NCBI RefSeq assembly: GCF_008386585.1 | Contig: NZ_VUOB01000054.1 | Span: 1-64,000 of the forward strand | DNA from: Solihabitans fulvus | GTDB taxonomy: Bacteria; Actinomycetota; Actinomycetes; Mycobacteriales; Pseudonocardiaceae | Direction of reading: 5' to 3' | DNA: 64,000 nt | In this document: positions 40,946-50,683 of the stretch, one piece after another | How positions within the stretch are numbered: position 1 is the first letter of the stretch | Layout of the letters: every line of letters begins with the position of its first letter | Position numbers and translations under genes: made by a program | The notes under the pieces: model-generated | Told to the model about the DNA's origin: nothing | The model's input: the letters and a program-made list of their open reading frames with translations, nothing else | The model's database searches: none

Positions 40946-40975
40946 CAGAGTCCTCCTGAGGTCGAGGCACTACTT

Positions 40976-40994
40976 TACTACGTGCTCCGTAGTA
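40976..40994. promoter_or_regulatory. PadR operator palindrome
   Basis: TACTACG (40976-40982), centre TGCTC, CGTAGTA (40988-40994): a perfect 7-bp inverted repeat in the 60 bp between the divergent PadR gene and the hydrolase. TAGTAC within the right arm can serve as -10 for the hydrolase, so binding would block it. Confidence 0.65.
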
Positions 40995-41007
40995 CGTGCC
41001 GTGTACT

Positions 41008-42270
41008 ATGCCGATCATGATCCCGGACGAGACCCCCGCGAACGACCTGGCAGACGCCACGCCACCATCGCCTGAGCCCGAGGCCTGTCCCCCGCGAACC
41101 GTGGTCAGGAAAATCCTCCGCATCGCCGTGCGAACCCTTGTCGTCGCGGTGGTTCTGCTCCTGCTCGGCGTCGTCGGCCTGCTCGGCGACGCGAAGATCC
41201 GCAGCGGCGAGGCGGTCACGCTGCCGGCGCCGACCGGCCCCTCGCCTGTCGGCCGCGCGGTGTTCGACTGGACCGACCACTCGCGGGTCGATCCCTATGC
41301 GCCGCAAGGGTCCACGCCACGGGAGCTGTCGGTCGTCGTCTGGTACCCGGCGGCCCCGGCGCCGCGCGCGACCCAAACCTCTTATCTGCCACCGGGTTGG
41401 CAGGAGGCGCTCGGCGACGGCGGCTGGCTCAATGCGCTGAGCCGCACCCCGCCGTCGCTCATTCATCCGCACGCGGTGGCCGACGCGCCGGTCGACGGCG
41501 CGGCGCCGCACCCGGTGCTGGTGTTCGCGCCGGGCATGGGGCTGCGGGCCACCGACTACACGGTGATCGCCGAGGACCTGGCCAGCCACGGCTACGTGGT
41601 CGCCGGCGTGACCCCCACCTACAGCACCGATGTCGTCCTCGCCGACGGCCGCGTCGCGCGCAGGGTCGACCGCGCGGGCGACGGCGGCGACGTGGCAGCC
41701 AACGTCCAGCTGTGGGCCGACGACCTGCGCTTCACAGTCACGCAGCTGGCGGCCGTCAACGACACCGCCGACAGTCCGTTCCATGGCCGCCTGGACACCA
41801 AGAGCGTCGGGCTGTTCGGCCACTCGCTCGGCGGCGCGGCCGCAACCCTGGCCTGCCACCACGAATCGGCCTGCGTCGGCGCCGTGGACATCGACGGCTA
41901 CCTGTTCGGCGACGTGCTGAACGACGGACTCGGCAAGCCGTTCGGGTTCCTCGGCAACCAGGACTCCATGGCCAAGGACGCCCCGCAGCGCGGGATGCTG
42001 CGGCAGACGCTGCGCGGCGTTGCGGCCGGGCAGGGCCACGTATGGACCGTCGCGGGCGCCAGCCACTACAACTTCACCGACCGGGGCGTGTACTTCAACC
42101 TGCTGCGCAGCCAGGTCGCGCACCTCGGGCCGATCGACGGGGCGCGCGCCTCGGCCATCACGAACGCCTACACCCGCGCGTTCTTCGACGCCTACCTGCG
42201 CGGCCGGCCCGCGCCGCCGCTGACCGGCGAGTCCTCGACCTACCCCGAAGTCCGCCAGGAGTCCCCATGA
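41008..42270 (+). CDS. Membrane-anchored PAF-acetylhydrolase-like lipase/esterase
   Basis: A 420-residue alpha/beta hydrolase with an N-terminal transmembrane anchor (LVVAVVLLLLGVVGLL, about 45-62). LSVVVWYPA is the entry to the catalytic domain, the nucleophile Ser is in GLFGHSLGGAAAT, and VAGASHYNFTD holds the catalytic His. The layout matches the platelet-activating-factor acetylhydrolase (isoform II) family that removes short acyl groups from lipids. No ribosome binding site precedes the ATG at 41008 (another at 41017); the message may be leaderless. Confidence 0.82.
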   Translation: MPIMIPDETPANDLADATPPSPEPEACPPRTVVRKILRIAVRTLVVAVVLLLLGVVGLLGDAKIRSGEAVTLPAPTGPSPVGRAVFDWTDHSRVDPYAPQGSTPRELSVVVWYPAAPAPRATQTSYLPPGWQEALGDGGWLNALSRTPPSLIHPHAVADAPVDGAAPHPVLVFAPGMGLRATDYTVIAEDLASHGYVVAGVTPTYSTDVVLADGRVARRVDRAGDGGDVAANVQLWADDLRFTVTQLAAVNDTADSPFHGRLDTKSVGLFGHSLGGAAATLACHHESACVGAVDIDGYLFGDVLNDGLGKPFGFLGNQDSMAKDAPQRGMLRQTLRGVAAGQGHVWTVAGASHYNFTDRGVYFNLLRSQVAHLGPIDGARASAITNAYTRAFFDAYLRGRPAPPLTGESSTYPEVRQESP

Positions 42271-42314
42271 ACGACCGAGCCAAGCCCGCGGGGTCGGCCG
42301 CCAGGAACGCCGCG

Positions 42315-42653
42315 CTAGCCCGTCGTGCTCGTCGCGCTCGTCGTGCTCGTCGGCGACGGGGAACCGCAGGCGCGCACGAACTCGGCGCCGGCCACGTCCC
42401 CGCTCTCGACGTTGGAGTCCGACTCGTCGAGCAGGCCTGCGAACTGCCTCGCGGCCCGCGCGCACTCTGCGGTCTTCGTGTCCTGGCGCTGCGTGAGCCA
42501 CAGCGTGCAGAAGGTCGCGGCCGCGACGAACAGCACGGCGGCCAGCGCCGAGAGCAGCACGACCGTGCGCCGCGACGCCGGTCTCGGCGGCTGCTCGCTC
42601 TCCCCCGTCACGGGCGGCGCGTCCTCGGGCTGGGGTGCGGGCTCCATCTGCAT
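42315..42653 (-). CDS. Small single-TM protein
   Basis: A 112-residue protein with a proline-rich cytoplasmic N-terminus, one transmembrane helix (TVVLLSALAAVLFVAAATF, about 30-48), and an extracytoplasmic tail containing two cysteines (TAECARAARQFAGLLD and FVRACGS) and ending in a Ser/Thr-rich stretch. The pattern suits a secreted-side DUF of actinobacteria with a disulfide; I do not recognise the family. Confidence 0.65.
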   Translation of the reverse strand: MQMEPAPQPEDAPPVTGESEQPPRPASRRTVVLLSALAAVLFVAAATFCTLWLTQRQDTKTAECARAARQFAGLLDESDSNVESGDVAGAEFVRACGSPSPTSTTSATSTTG

Positions 42654-42752
42654 GTCGGCGACCCTATTGGATCATCGCGAAGACCCGCGACGAAATCCGT
42701 GAAGATCTCGTGTCGCACGGATCCCGCAACGGCGGCGCCGTGGCCAGGTGGG

Positions 42753-44084
42753 TCACGACAGTTCGCTGGTTCGCTGGCGCGGAACTCGCCGCCGTGTTGG
42801 GCCGTCCTCGGTGCCGCGCTGAATTCCGAAGAATCCGGCGAGAATCGCCGCCGCGCTCACGATCAGGCAGAACTGCCAGATGGTGTGGCCAAACCGATTC
42901 CAGCCGAATGTGCCGAGAATCGGACCGATCGCGAACGAGGCCCCGATTACCGCGCCGCACGCGCCGAGATATCGACCGCGTTCCCGGTCCGGCGCAATCT
43001 TCGCCGGATAGGCGAACATCGTCGGTGTGCTGAGAATTTCCCCAGCCGACCAGACGATCGTCACCAGGACGAGGCCGACCATGCCGGAGGAGACCGAGTA
43101 CAGGCTCATGCCGATGCCGATGAGCGCGAACCCGCCGATCACCGGCGGCCGGGCCGACCAGTGCTGCGTGATCTTGGTCAGAGGCAGCTCGAACAGCGCG
43201 ACGACAATGCCGTTCACCGTGGCCAGCACGCCGTACACGGCCGTCGACATGCCGAGCGCGCTCACCTGCAACGGCAGCGTCGACACGCACTGGATGTACA
43301 CGGCGGAGGAGAGGAAGGCGCCGAGCAGGAACAGCAGGAACCGCCAGTCGGCGAGCATCCGGCCGCGCGCCGCCCGCGTCCCGTCGGCGACCGTGCCCTC
43401 GGCCGAGACCGAAGCCGCAGCGGTGGCGGTGACTGTGGCTGTAGCTGTGTCGGTGGCTGTGTCCTTGTCCCGCGCGGGTGCCCGGTCCGCGGGCAGCACC
43501 ACCAGGGCGAGCACCGCGAGCCCCGCCGTGACGCCACCCTCCACCCAGAACAGCCCGCCGTAGCTGACCTTCACGATCAGGGCGCCGAGCAGCGGCCCGA
43601 AGGTGGCCCCCGCGTTGATGGCCAGCCGCTGCATGGCGAAGACCATCACGTACCGGCCGCGCGGCGTGTGCTCGGCGAACGACGCCGCCGACGCCGGCCG
43701 GAACGCCTGGTTGCCCGCGCCGATCAGGACCACCAGCACGAGGACGCTCGGGTAGTTCGGCGCGTAGAGCACGCCGACGGTGAGCACGCCGGCCGCCGCG
43801 CTGGACACGGCGATGGTGTCTCGCGGGCCGATCCGGTCGACCAGCCAACCGCCGAGGAAGCCGCCGAGGATGCCGCCAGCGCCGAACATGCCGAGCGCCC
43901 AGCCCGCCTGTCCGGCCGAATAGCCCACGTGCACGAGGTAGAGCACCAGAAAGATCTGGAGATACGCGCCAAGCCTGTTGATCAATGAACCCAGCAGCAA
44001 CGCGCGCACGGACGCCGGCGTCTCGCGAAAGGTCTGCCACACTCCGACGCCGGCCGCGGCTGTGCGAGTCGGCGCGGTTGTCAT
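42753..44084 (-). CDS. MFS transporter
   Basis: A 443-residue major facilitator with 12 predicted helices. The loop 2-3 signature appears as GGFLGGWLVDRIGPRDTI, and NAGATFGPLLGALI is typical of drug/oligopeptide exporters. The cytoplasmic loop between helices 6 and 7 (about 205-240) is a low-complexity run of T-A-T-V units (DTATDTATATVTATAAA). Substrate unknown; multidrug efflux is the usual annotation. Confidence 0.88.
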   Translation of the reverse strand: MTTAPTRTAAAGVGVWQTFRETPASVRALLLGSLINRLGAYLQIFLVLYLVHVGYSAGQAGWALGMFGAGGILGGFLGGWLVDRIGPRDTIAVSSAAAGVLTVGVLYAPNYPSVLVLVVLIGAGNQAFRPASAASFAEHTPRGRYVMVFAMQRLAINAGATFGPLLGALIVKVSYGGLFWVEGGVTAGLAVLALVVLPADRAPARDKDTATDTATATVTATAAASVSAEGTVADGTRAARGRMLADWRFLLFLLGAFLSSAVYIQCVSTLPLQVSALGMSTAVYGVLATVNGIVVALFELPLTKITQHWSARPPVIGGFALIGIGMSLYSVSSGMVGLVLVTIVWSAGEILSTPTMFAYPAKIAPDRERGRYLGACGAVIGASFAIGPILGTFGWNRFGHTIWQFCLIVSAAAILAGFFGIQRGTEDGPTRRRVPRQRTSELS

Positions 44085-44359
44085 CGGTCAGCCAATGCGT
44101 TCAGCGCGATTTCGTCGGACGCACGCGACCCCAATGGTGTTCCCCCGCCTCGTCAGGTCAATCCGCCCTTACACGACTAATTCGAGAGATCACTCATCGT
44201 ATAGACGACCTTTGCCCTTGTCCAACACTCGGCGAACGCTCACCAGCAGAGTCGCAGGACACGGCGCAATGTCAATGGTCAACGCGCTTTCGGCCCAGTC
44301 GCCGCGCGCCGTTGCGGGCATCCTCGACGAATCGCCGGCTCAGCAAGGCGGATCACCGG

Positions 44360-45628
44360 TCAACCCTGACCGCAGGCCTCGGCCCTGCCCAGCAGCAGCG
44401 CCCGCTCGCGCTCGTTGCGGGTCAGTCCGGCGGCGCGCTCGAACTCCTCGCGCGCCTCGGCCGGCCTGCCGAGCTTGGCCAGGAAGTCGCCGCGCACGCC
44501 GGGCAGCAGGTGGTAGCCGCGCAGCGTCGGCTCCTCCAGCAACGTGTTCGCGTGCGCGAGGCCGACGGCTGGGCCGAACGCCATGCCGAGCGCGACCGCG
44601 CGGTTGAGCTCGATCACCGGGGACGGCGCCAGCTCGGCGAGCTGCGCGTAGAGGACCGCGATCCGCACCCAGTCCGTGTCCTCCGCGACGCGGGCCCGCG
44701 CGTGGCAGGCGGCGATCGCGGCCTGGAGCGCGTAGGGCCCAGCCGTGCCGCCGAGCTCCTCCGCGCGCCGGAGCGCCGCCAGCCCGCGCCCGATGAGCAG
44801 GTGGTCCCAGCGCGCGCGGTTCTGGTCGAGCAGCAGCACCGGCTCGCCGGTGGGGCCGGTCCTGGCGCGGGTGCGCGAGTGTTGGATCTCCAGCAGCGCC
44901 ACCAGGCCGTGCACCTCGGGCTCCTTGGGCATCAGCTCGGCGATGATCCGGCCGAGCCGGAGGGCCTCGGCGCACAGCGCCGGCCGCATCCAGTCGTCGC
45001 CGCCGGTCGCCGAGTAGCCCTCGTTGAACACCAGGTACACGACCTCCAGCACCGAGGACAGCCTGGCGGCCAGCTCGTCGCCCTGCGGCACCTCGAAGGG
45101 CACGTTCGCCTTGCCGAGGGTCCGCTTGGCGCGGACGATCCGCTGGGCCACGGTCGCCTCGGGCACCAGGAACGCGCGCGCGATCTCATCGGTGGCCAGG
45201 CCGCCGAGCAGCCGCAGGGTGAGGGCGACCCGCGCCTCCCTGGACAGCACGGGATGGCAGGAGACGAACACCAGCCGCAGCAGGTCGTCGCCGACCTCCT
45301 GCTCGTCGAGCACGGCCTCGAAGTCCGCCGCCGACAGGTCCGGCCGCGTCGACAGGTCGTGCCCGATCTCCTCCTGCTTGCGTTCGAGGACCTTGCCGCG
45401 CCGCAGCCGGTCGATCCCGCGGTTCTTCGCGGTGGCCATGAGCCAGGCGCCCGGGTTCTCCGGCACGCCCGACTCCGGCCAGCGCTCCAGGGCGGCCACC
45501 AGCGCGTCCTGCGCGAGGTCCTCCGCGACGCCGACATCGCGCACGATTCGGGTCAGGCCGGCGATGAGCCTCGCCGACTCGATCCGCCACACGGCGGCGA
45601 TCGCACTATGGGCGTTGGTGGCGGTCAC
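44360..45628 (-). CDS. ECF42-type RNA polymerase sigma factor
   Basis: A 422-residue ECF factor with an extended C-terminal DUF6596/TPR-like region. Region 2: ARLIAGLTRIVRDVGVAEDLAQDALVAALERWP. Region 4: EARVALTLRLLGGLATDEIARAFL. The tail contains VYLVFNEGYSATGGDDW, diagnostic of the group. ECF42 factors have no anti-sigma factor and occur next to a YCII/DGPF protein, as here (38 bp upstream). The tail probably controls activity. Confidence 0.93.
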   Translation of the reverse strand: MTATNAHSAIAAVWRIESARLIAGLTRIVRDVGVAEDLAQDALVAALERWPESGVPENPGAWLMATAKNRGIDRLRRGKVLERKQEEIGHDLSTRPDLSAADFEAVLDEQEVGDDLLRLVFVSCHPVLSREARVALTLRLLGGLATDEIARAFLVPEATVAQRIVRAKRTLGKANVPFEVPQGDELAARLSSVLEVVYLVFNEGYSATGGDDWMRPALCAEALRLGRIIAELMPKEPEVHGLVALLEIQHSRTRARTGPTGEPVLLLDQNRARWDHLLIGRGLAALRRAEELGGTAGPYALQAAIAACHARARVAEDTDWVRIAVLYAQLAELAPSPVIELNRAVALGMAFGPAVGLAHANTLLEEPTLRGYHLLPGVRGDFLAKLGRPAEAREEFERAAGLTRNERERALLLGRAEACGQG

Positions 45629-45666
45629 AGCCCCCGATCAGATCACCGGGACACCGGCGTGGCAAC

Positions 45667-46095
45667 TCACTGTTGTTTGGCGGCGGTCTCCGCACGCATG
45701 CGCTCCTCGGCCTCGCGCAGCTCGGGGGTGAAGGCAGGACCGAAGTCCTCGGCCTCCAGGATCTGCCGGATTTCGATCTCCTGCTCCAGCTCGGGGATGC
45801 TCGGCACCCGCCGGACCCACTCGATCGCCTCGTCCCGCGACGACACGTCGAGGATCCAGAACCCGCCGACCAGCTCCTTGGCCTCGGCGAACGGGCCGTC
45901 GATCACGGTCGTCGTCCCGCCGGAGAACCTGACCCGCGCGCCCTTCGAACTCGGGTGCAGGCCCTCGCCTGCCAGCATCACGCCGGCCTTGACCAGTTCC
46001 TCGTTGTACTTGCCCATCGCGGTGAGCAGCGCCTCGCTCGGCAGTTTGCCAGCCTCGCTGGACTCGCTGGCCTTGACGATCACCATGAACCGCAT
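45667..46095 (-). CDS. YCII/DGPF-domain protein
   Basis: A 142-residue ferredoxin-like protein. MRFMVIVKASESSEAGKLP opens the fold, and VIDGPFAEAKELVGGFWIL carries the DGPF motif that names the partner of ECF42 sigma factors. ATG at 46095 follows GAGGAG. It is probably co-transcribed with the sigma gene, and members are usual targets of that sigma factor. Biochemical role unknown. Confidence 0.92.
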   Translation of the reverse strand: MRFMVIVKASESSEAGKLPSEALLTAMGKYNEELVKAGVMLAGEGLHPSSKGARVRFSGGTTTVIDGPFAEAKELVGGFWILDVSSRDEAIEWVRRVPSIPELEQEIEIRQILEAEDFGPAFTPELREAEERMRAETAAKQQ

Positions 46096-46220
46096 CGTGC
46101 TGTCTCCTCGTTCTCGTCGGCGCCGGGTCCGTCCCGGCCCCTGTCTACACGTCGAACGGCCGACACCGGAATCGACACGTCCGCAGTGGATTCTTTTCGA
46201 CGAGGTCGGCGGCGGCCCGC

Positions 46221-47417
46221 TCAGTCGTCGATCGCCTGGTAGGCGAGGGTCCGGAAGTCGAGCAGGATCTCCGGTGCCGCCGCCGAGGTCCAGGCGCGCT
46301 GGGTCAGCAGGATGATGACCATGTCCTCCTCGGGGTCGGCGGCCCACGAGGTGCCGGAGCCGCCGTCCCAGCCGAAGCGACCTGGCACCGCGGCGACACC
46401 GTCCCGCCCGGTCACGACCGCGAGGCCCAGCCCCCAGCCGTGCGTGTCGAAGTAGCCGGGGACCAGGCTGGACACCGCTTTCTGGGCCGGGGTCAGCTGG
46501 TCGGTGGTCATGGCCCGCACCGAGGGCCGCGACAGGATGCGCTCGCCGCCGTGCCGCCCGTTGTTCAGCATCATCTGACCGAAGGCCAGGTAGTCGTCCG
46601 CGGTCGACACCAGTCCCCCGCCGCCCGCGGCGAACACGGGCGGGCGGCGGAACACGCTGTTCGCCGGCTCGTCGAACGCCCTGAGCGCGCCGTTCTCGGT
46701 GCTACCCGCGTATGCGGTGGACAGCCGCCCGATCGCGTGGTCCGGCACGCTGAACCCGGTGTCCCGCATGCCGAGCGGGTCGAAGATCCGTTCCCGCATG
46801 AAGTCCTCGAGCGACCGGCCGCTGGCCCGCGCGATCAGGACGCCGAGCACGTCGGCCGGCGTGGCGTACAGCCACTTCTCGCCGGGCTGGTGCATCAGCG
46901 GCAGCTCGCCGAGCCGACGCAGCCACTCGTCCGCCGTCCGTTCCAGCCCGCCGAGCCCGAGGATGACCTCCGCCGCGGCCTCCTGGATCGGGTAGCTGCC
47001 CGGCGGCGCGGCGAGCAGGCCGAAGCCCATCCGGAAGGTCAGCAGGTCCCGCACCGTGATCGGGCGCTCGGCCGGCACCGTGTCGTCGATCGGGCCGTCC
47101 AGGCTGCGCAGCACCCTCCGGTCGGCCAGCTCCGGCAGCAGGCGGTCGACCGGTTCGTCAAGGCGCAGCACGCATTCCTCGACCAGGATCATGGCCGCGA
47201 CGGCCGTGATCGGCTTGGTCAGGGACGCGAGCCGGAACAGCGTGTCGCTCCGCATCGGGTCGCCGTCGAACGACATGCGGCCGATCGCATCGACGTTCGT
47301 CTCGCCGTGCCGGCCGACCACCGCGACCAGGCCGGGCAGCTCGCCGCGCTCGACGTAGCCGGCCAGCACGTCGTGCATCCTGCCCAGCCGCGCGGCCGAC
47401 AGTCCTCCCGCGCTCAT
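46221..47417 (-). CDS. Serine hydrolase of the class C beta-lactamase fold
   Basis: A 398-residue beta-lactamase/esterase. The SxxK motif is Ser65-Lys68 (FRLASLTKPI), the second motif is Tyr184 (WLYATPADVLGVLI), and GWDGGSGTSWA near 365 supplies the third element. No signal peptide is visible, so it is likely cytoplasmic, more like an EstB-type esterase than a resistance enzyme. ATG at 47417 follows CAGGAG. Confidence 0.87.
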   Translation of the reverse strand: MSAGGLSAARLGRMHDVLAGYVERGELPGLVAVVGRHGETNVDAIGRMSFDGDPMRSDTLFRLASLTKPITAVAAMILVEECVLRLDEPVDRLLPELADRRVLRSLDGPIDDTVPAERPITVRDLLTFRMGFGLLAAPPGSYPIQEAAAEVILGLGGLERTADEWLRRLGELPLMHQPGEKWLYATPADVLGVLIARASGRSLEDFMRERIFDPLGMRDTGFSVPDHAIGRLSTAYAGSTENGALRAFDEPANSVFRRPPVFAAGGGGLVSTADDYLAFGQMMLNNGRHGGERILSRPSVRAMTTDQLTPAQKAVSSLVPGYFDTHGWGLGLAVVTGRDGVAAVPGRFGWDGGSGTSWAADPEEDMVIILLTQRAWTSAAAPEILLDFRTLAYQAIDD

Positions 47418-47522
47418 CGCGTGCTCCTGATGATCCACATGGGTTTCAACGTACTCACCGCCCGCACCGGTGGATCTTTCCCTTCGCACGACAGGAAAGG
47501 GACCCACGGGACGCGCGCCGGG

Positions 47523-48488
47523 TCACAGGTCGGCGAGGCGCCGTCCCGCCGACCGCAGGCGGTCCAAGACCTCCTCGGACGCCTCGACGGTGAGGCCGAA
47601 GCCCAGCGCGGCGAGGCGCGCGACGCTCTGCGCGACCAGGTCGAGCGAGTCGCTGCCGAGGCCGACCGAGCAGGTGTCCGCGTCCACCGGGGTCACGGCG
47701 CCCGGCAGTGGTCCGCGCAGGCCGGCCAGCACCTCCCCGGCGGCGGCCCGCACCAGCACCATGGCGGTGTGCCGGTAGGGCGCGGCGCGGATGGTCGCGG
47801 CCAGGTACTGCGCCGCGTCGGCCGCCGGCAGTTCGCGCGGGGTGAAGCGCAGGCGCGTCGGGGTCGGCGCGGCGAGGCGGTCGAGCCGGAACGTGCGCCA
47901 GTCGGCGCGGGCGGTGTCGTAGGCGACGAGGTACCAGTGGTTGTGCATGGTGACCAGGCCGTGCGGCTCGACGCGGCGCGCGGTCGTGGAGCCGTCGCGA
48001 CCGAGATGGTCGAAGGTCACCAGCTCGTGGTCGCGGCAGGCGGTGGCGAGGACGGCGAGCGTCCCGGCGTCGACCTGCGGCCCGAGCGGCCACGACACCA
48101 CCGAGGACGTGCTGTCGGTGAGGGCCGCGACCTGCTGGCGCAGGCGCGCCGGCAGCACCTGTTCCAGCTTGGCCATGGCCCGCACCGAGGTCTCCTCGAT
48201 GCCGGCGACGCTGCCGGCCGCGGTCCGCAGGCCGACGACCACGGCGACCGCCTCGTCGTCGTCCAGCAGCAGCGGCGGCAGGTCCCTTCCGGACACCAGC
48301 CGGTAGCCGCCCGAGGTGCCCGTGGTGCCGTCGACCGGGTAGCCCAGCTCGCGCAGCCGGTCGATGTCGCGGCGCACGGTGCGGTCGGTAACGCCGAGCC
48401 GCTCGGCCAGCTCGGCGCCCGACCACTCCCGCCTGCCCTGGAGCAGCGACAACAGGCGCAACATCCTGGCCGGCATGGTCGTCGTCAC
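47523..48488 (-). CDS. WYL-domain transcriptional regulator
   Basis: A 321-residue YafY-type regulator. The N-terminal HTH is WSGAELAERLGVTDRTVRRDIDRLRELGYPV and the ligand-binding WYL domain has HNHWYLVAYDTARADWRTFRLDRL, then a WCX extension. It is divergent from an FAD oxidoreductase/hydrolase operon with a perfect 9-bp inverted repeat between them. GTG at 48488 is the outer start; an ATG four codons later is possible. Confidence 0.9.
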   Translation of the reverse strand: MTTTMPARMLRLLSLLQGRREWSGAELAERLGVTDRTVRRDIDRLRELGYPVDGTTGTSGGYRLVSGRDLPPLLLDDDEAVAVVVGLRTAAGSVAGIEETSVRAMAKLEQVLPARLRQQVAALTDSTSSVVSWPLGPQVDAGTLAVLATACRDHELVTFDHLGRDGSTTARRVEPHGLVTMHNHWYLVAYDTARADWRTFRLDRLAAPTPTRLRFTPRELPAADAAQYLAATIRAAPYRHTAMVLVRAAAGEVLAGLRGPLPGAVTPVDADTCSVGLGSDSLDLVAQSVARLAALGFGLTVEASEEVLDRLRSAGRRLADL

Positions 48489-48508
48489 ATCGACCAGATT
48501 GCCACACC

Positions 48509-48531
48509 TTTAGGACAGTCTGTGTCCTAAA
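48509..48531. promoter_or_regulatory. WYL-regulator operator
   Basis: TTTAGGACA (48509-48517), centre GTCTG, TGTCCTAAA (48523-48531): a perfect 9-bp inverted repeat between the divergent regulator and FAD oxidoreductase. TAGAGT (48539-48544) just beyond it looks like the -10 of the oxidoreductase. Confidence 0.8.
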
Positions 48532-48551
48532 GCCGACCTAGAGTCGGTTCC

Positions 48552-49952
48552 ATGAACACCACACCAGCGACCCTGACCGCCCCGCAGGACGCGATCGACG
48601 CGTTGGCCGGCCGGGTGCGGGGATCCGTGCTCCGCCCTGGCGACGAGGAGTTCGACACCGAGCGGGCGGGCTTCCAGACCGCCGCGACGCACCGGCCGTC
48701 GATCCTCGTCGGCGCGGCGGACGCGGCCGACGTGCGCGCGGCGGTGGAGTTCGCCCGCGACCACGGGCTGCCGGTCGCCGTGCAGGCAACCGGGCACGGA
48801 CTGTCGGTGACCGCCGAGGGCGGCGTGCTGATCAGCACCCGCCGGATGACCGGCGTCAGCATCGACCCCGAGACCCGCACCGCGTGGGTCGAGGCCGGCG
48901 TGCGCTGGGACCAGGTGATCGCCGAGGCCGCGCCGCACGGATTGGCGCCGCTGAACGGCTCGGCGCCGCACGTCGGGGCCGTCGCCTACACGCTCGGCGG
49001 CGGCATCAGCCTGCTGGCTCGCGAGTTCGGCTACGCCTCGGACCACGTGCGCGCCATCGACGTGGTCACCGCCGACGGCGTGCTTCGGCACGTCACGCCG
49101 GACAGCGACGCCGATCTGTTCTGGGCGCTGCGCGGCGGCCAGAACAACTTCGGCGTGGTGACCGGCCTGCGGATCGACCTCGTGCCGGTGGCCAGGGTCT
49201 ACGGCGGCGGCCTGTACTTCGGCACCGACCAGGTGACCGACGTACTCCAGGCGTGGCGGGAGTGGACCGCGACGGTGCCAGAGGAGCTGTCCTCGTCGGT
49301 GGCGCTGATCCGGTTCCCCGACCTGCCGAGGGTGCCCGAGCTGCTGCGGGGTCGCTACGTCGCGCACGTCCGGATCGCCTACACCGGCGACGAGGCCACC
49401 GGCGAGCGACTGGTCGAGCCGCTGCGCGCGGTCGGTCCCCGGCTGATGGACACACTGGCGGAGATGCCGTACACGGAGTCCTGGTCGATCTACAACGACC
49501 CGACGTTCCCGCATCCCTACCTCGGCACGAACGCGCTGCTGCGCGAGCTGGACGCGACGGCCATGCCGACCGTGCTCGACCTGGTCGGCCCGACCGCGCC
49601 GGTCGGCTGCATCGTGCAGGTCAACCACCTCGGCGGCGCGCTGTCGCGGGAGCCCGAGGTCGCCAGCGCGGTGGGCCACCGCGACGCCACGTACCTGGTC
49701 CGCCTCATCTCGATCCTCGGCACGGCGGACGAGGACACGCTTCTCTCGACGCAGCAAGGAGTGTTGGACGCCTTGGCGCCGTGGACGGTCGGTCGGTCGC
49801 TGAACTTCCTGTTCGGCGCGAAGGACGCCGACCAGGTCCGCGCGGCCTACGACCCTGCCGACTACCAACGGCTTGCCGAGCTGAAGGCCGAGTACGACGC
49901 GGCGAACACCTTCCGCCTCAACCACAACATCCCGCCGGCCATCGCCGACTGA
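48552..49952 (+). CDS. FAD-linked oxidoreductase (BBE/PCMH type)
   Basis: A 466-residue berberine-bridge-enzyme-like flavoprotein. The PCMH FAD domain runs from about 45 to 220, with His82 (QATGHGLS) at the covalent 8-alpha-histidyl position. The cysteine used for a second covalent bond in bicovalent members is missing (GSAPHVGAVAYTLGGG). RLNHNIPP closes the family at the C-terminus. It probably oxidises a small alcohol or hydroxylated aromatic. It lies 7 nt after a -10-like TAGAGT with no ribosome binding site, suggesting a leaderless mRNA. Confidence 0.88.
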   Translation: MNTTPATLTAPQDAIDALAGRVRGSVLRPGDEEFDTERAGFQTAATHRPSILVGAADAADVRAAVEFARDHGLPVAVQATGHGLSVTAEGGVLISTRRMTGVSIDPETRTAWVEAGVRWDQVIAEAAPHGLAPLNGSAPHVGAVAYTLGGGISLLAREFGYASDHVRAIDVVTADGVLRHVTPDSDADLFWALRGGQNNFGVVTGLRIDLVPVARVYGGGLYFGTDQVTDVLQAWREWTATVPEELSSSVALIRFPDLPRVPELLRGRYVAHVRIAYTGDEATGERLVEPLRAVGPRLMDTLAEMPYTESWSIYNDPTFPHPYLGTNALLRELDATAMPTVLDLVGPTAPVGCIVQVNHLGGALSREPEVASAVGHRDATYLVRLISILGTADEDTLLSTQQGVLDALAPWTVGRSLNFLFGAKDADQVRAAYDPADYQRLAELKAEYDAANTFRLNHNIPPAIAD

Positions 49953-49988
49953 CTCGTCAAGACACTCAAGACACGGAGAGACGGCACC

Positions 49989-50660
49989 ATGACGACCTTT
50001 GTCCTTGTCCCTGGCATGCTGCACGGCGGCTGGTGGTTCGAGCCGCTGGCCGACCAACTGCGGGAGCACGGCCACGACGCGTACCCGGTGACGCTGACGG
50101 GTCTCGGCGACCACGCCGACCCGGCCGGCGCCTCGGCGAACCTGGACACCCACATCCAGGACGTGGTCGACGTGCTGGAGTCCGAGCAGTTGACCGATGT
50201 CGTGCTGGTCGGGCACAGCTACGGCGGGATGCCGATCACCGGCGCCGCGGACCGCGTGCCGGCGCGCGTCGCCGGACTGGTCTACGTCGACGCGTTCGTG
50301 CCGGAGGACGGGGACTCCGTGTGGACCCTGGCCAACGACCTCTGGCGGCAGCGCTACATCGCGGGCTCGGGCGCCACCGGCCTCGCCGTCGAGCCGATGA
50401 ACCCCGCGCTCGACCCGAGGACGAGACCGCACCCGTTGGCGTCACTGGTCCAGCGCATCCGGCTCACCGGGGCGAAGGACCTGGTGAGCCGCAAGGACTA
50501 TCTGTACCTGACGGAGTTCGAGGGGACGCCGTTCACCCCGTTCCACGACCGCCTGCGCGAGGATCCCGAGTGGACGGTGCACACCGTGGCGTCCGGGCAC
50601 GACGTGGTGCGCGACGCGCCGGACGAGCTGCTGAAGATCCTGTTGGCGGTCGCGCCCTAA
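49989..50660 (+). CDS. Alpha/beta hydrolase (EstC-like)
   Basis: A 223-residue esterase-like enzyme: FVLVPGMLHGGWWF, nucleophile Ser in LVGHSYGGMP, catalytic His in VASGHDVV. Its size and start resemble the hydrolase at 13389-14081. It lies 36 bp behind the FAD oxidoreductase (GGAGAG upstream) and shares its operator-controlled transcript. Substrate unknown. Confidence 0.86.
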   Translation: MTTFVLVPGMLHGGWWFEPLADQLREHGHDAYPVTLTGLGDHADPAGASANLDTHIQDVVDVLESEQLTDVVLVGHSYGGMPITGAADRVPARVAGLVYVDAFVPEDGDSVWTLANDLWRQRYIAGSGATGLAVEPMNPALDPRTRPHPLASLVQRIRLTGAKDLVSRKDYLYLTEFEGTPFTPFHDRLREDPEWTVHTVASGHDVVRDAPDELLKILLAVAP

Positions 50661-50683
50661 CCGGAAAGGCCTAGCCGGAGGGT

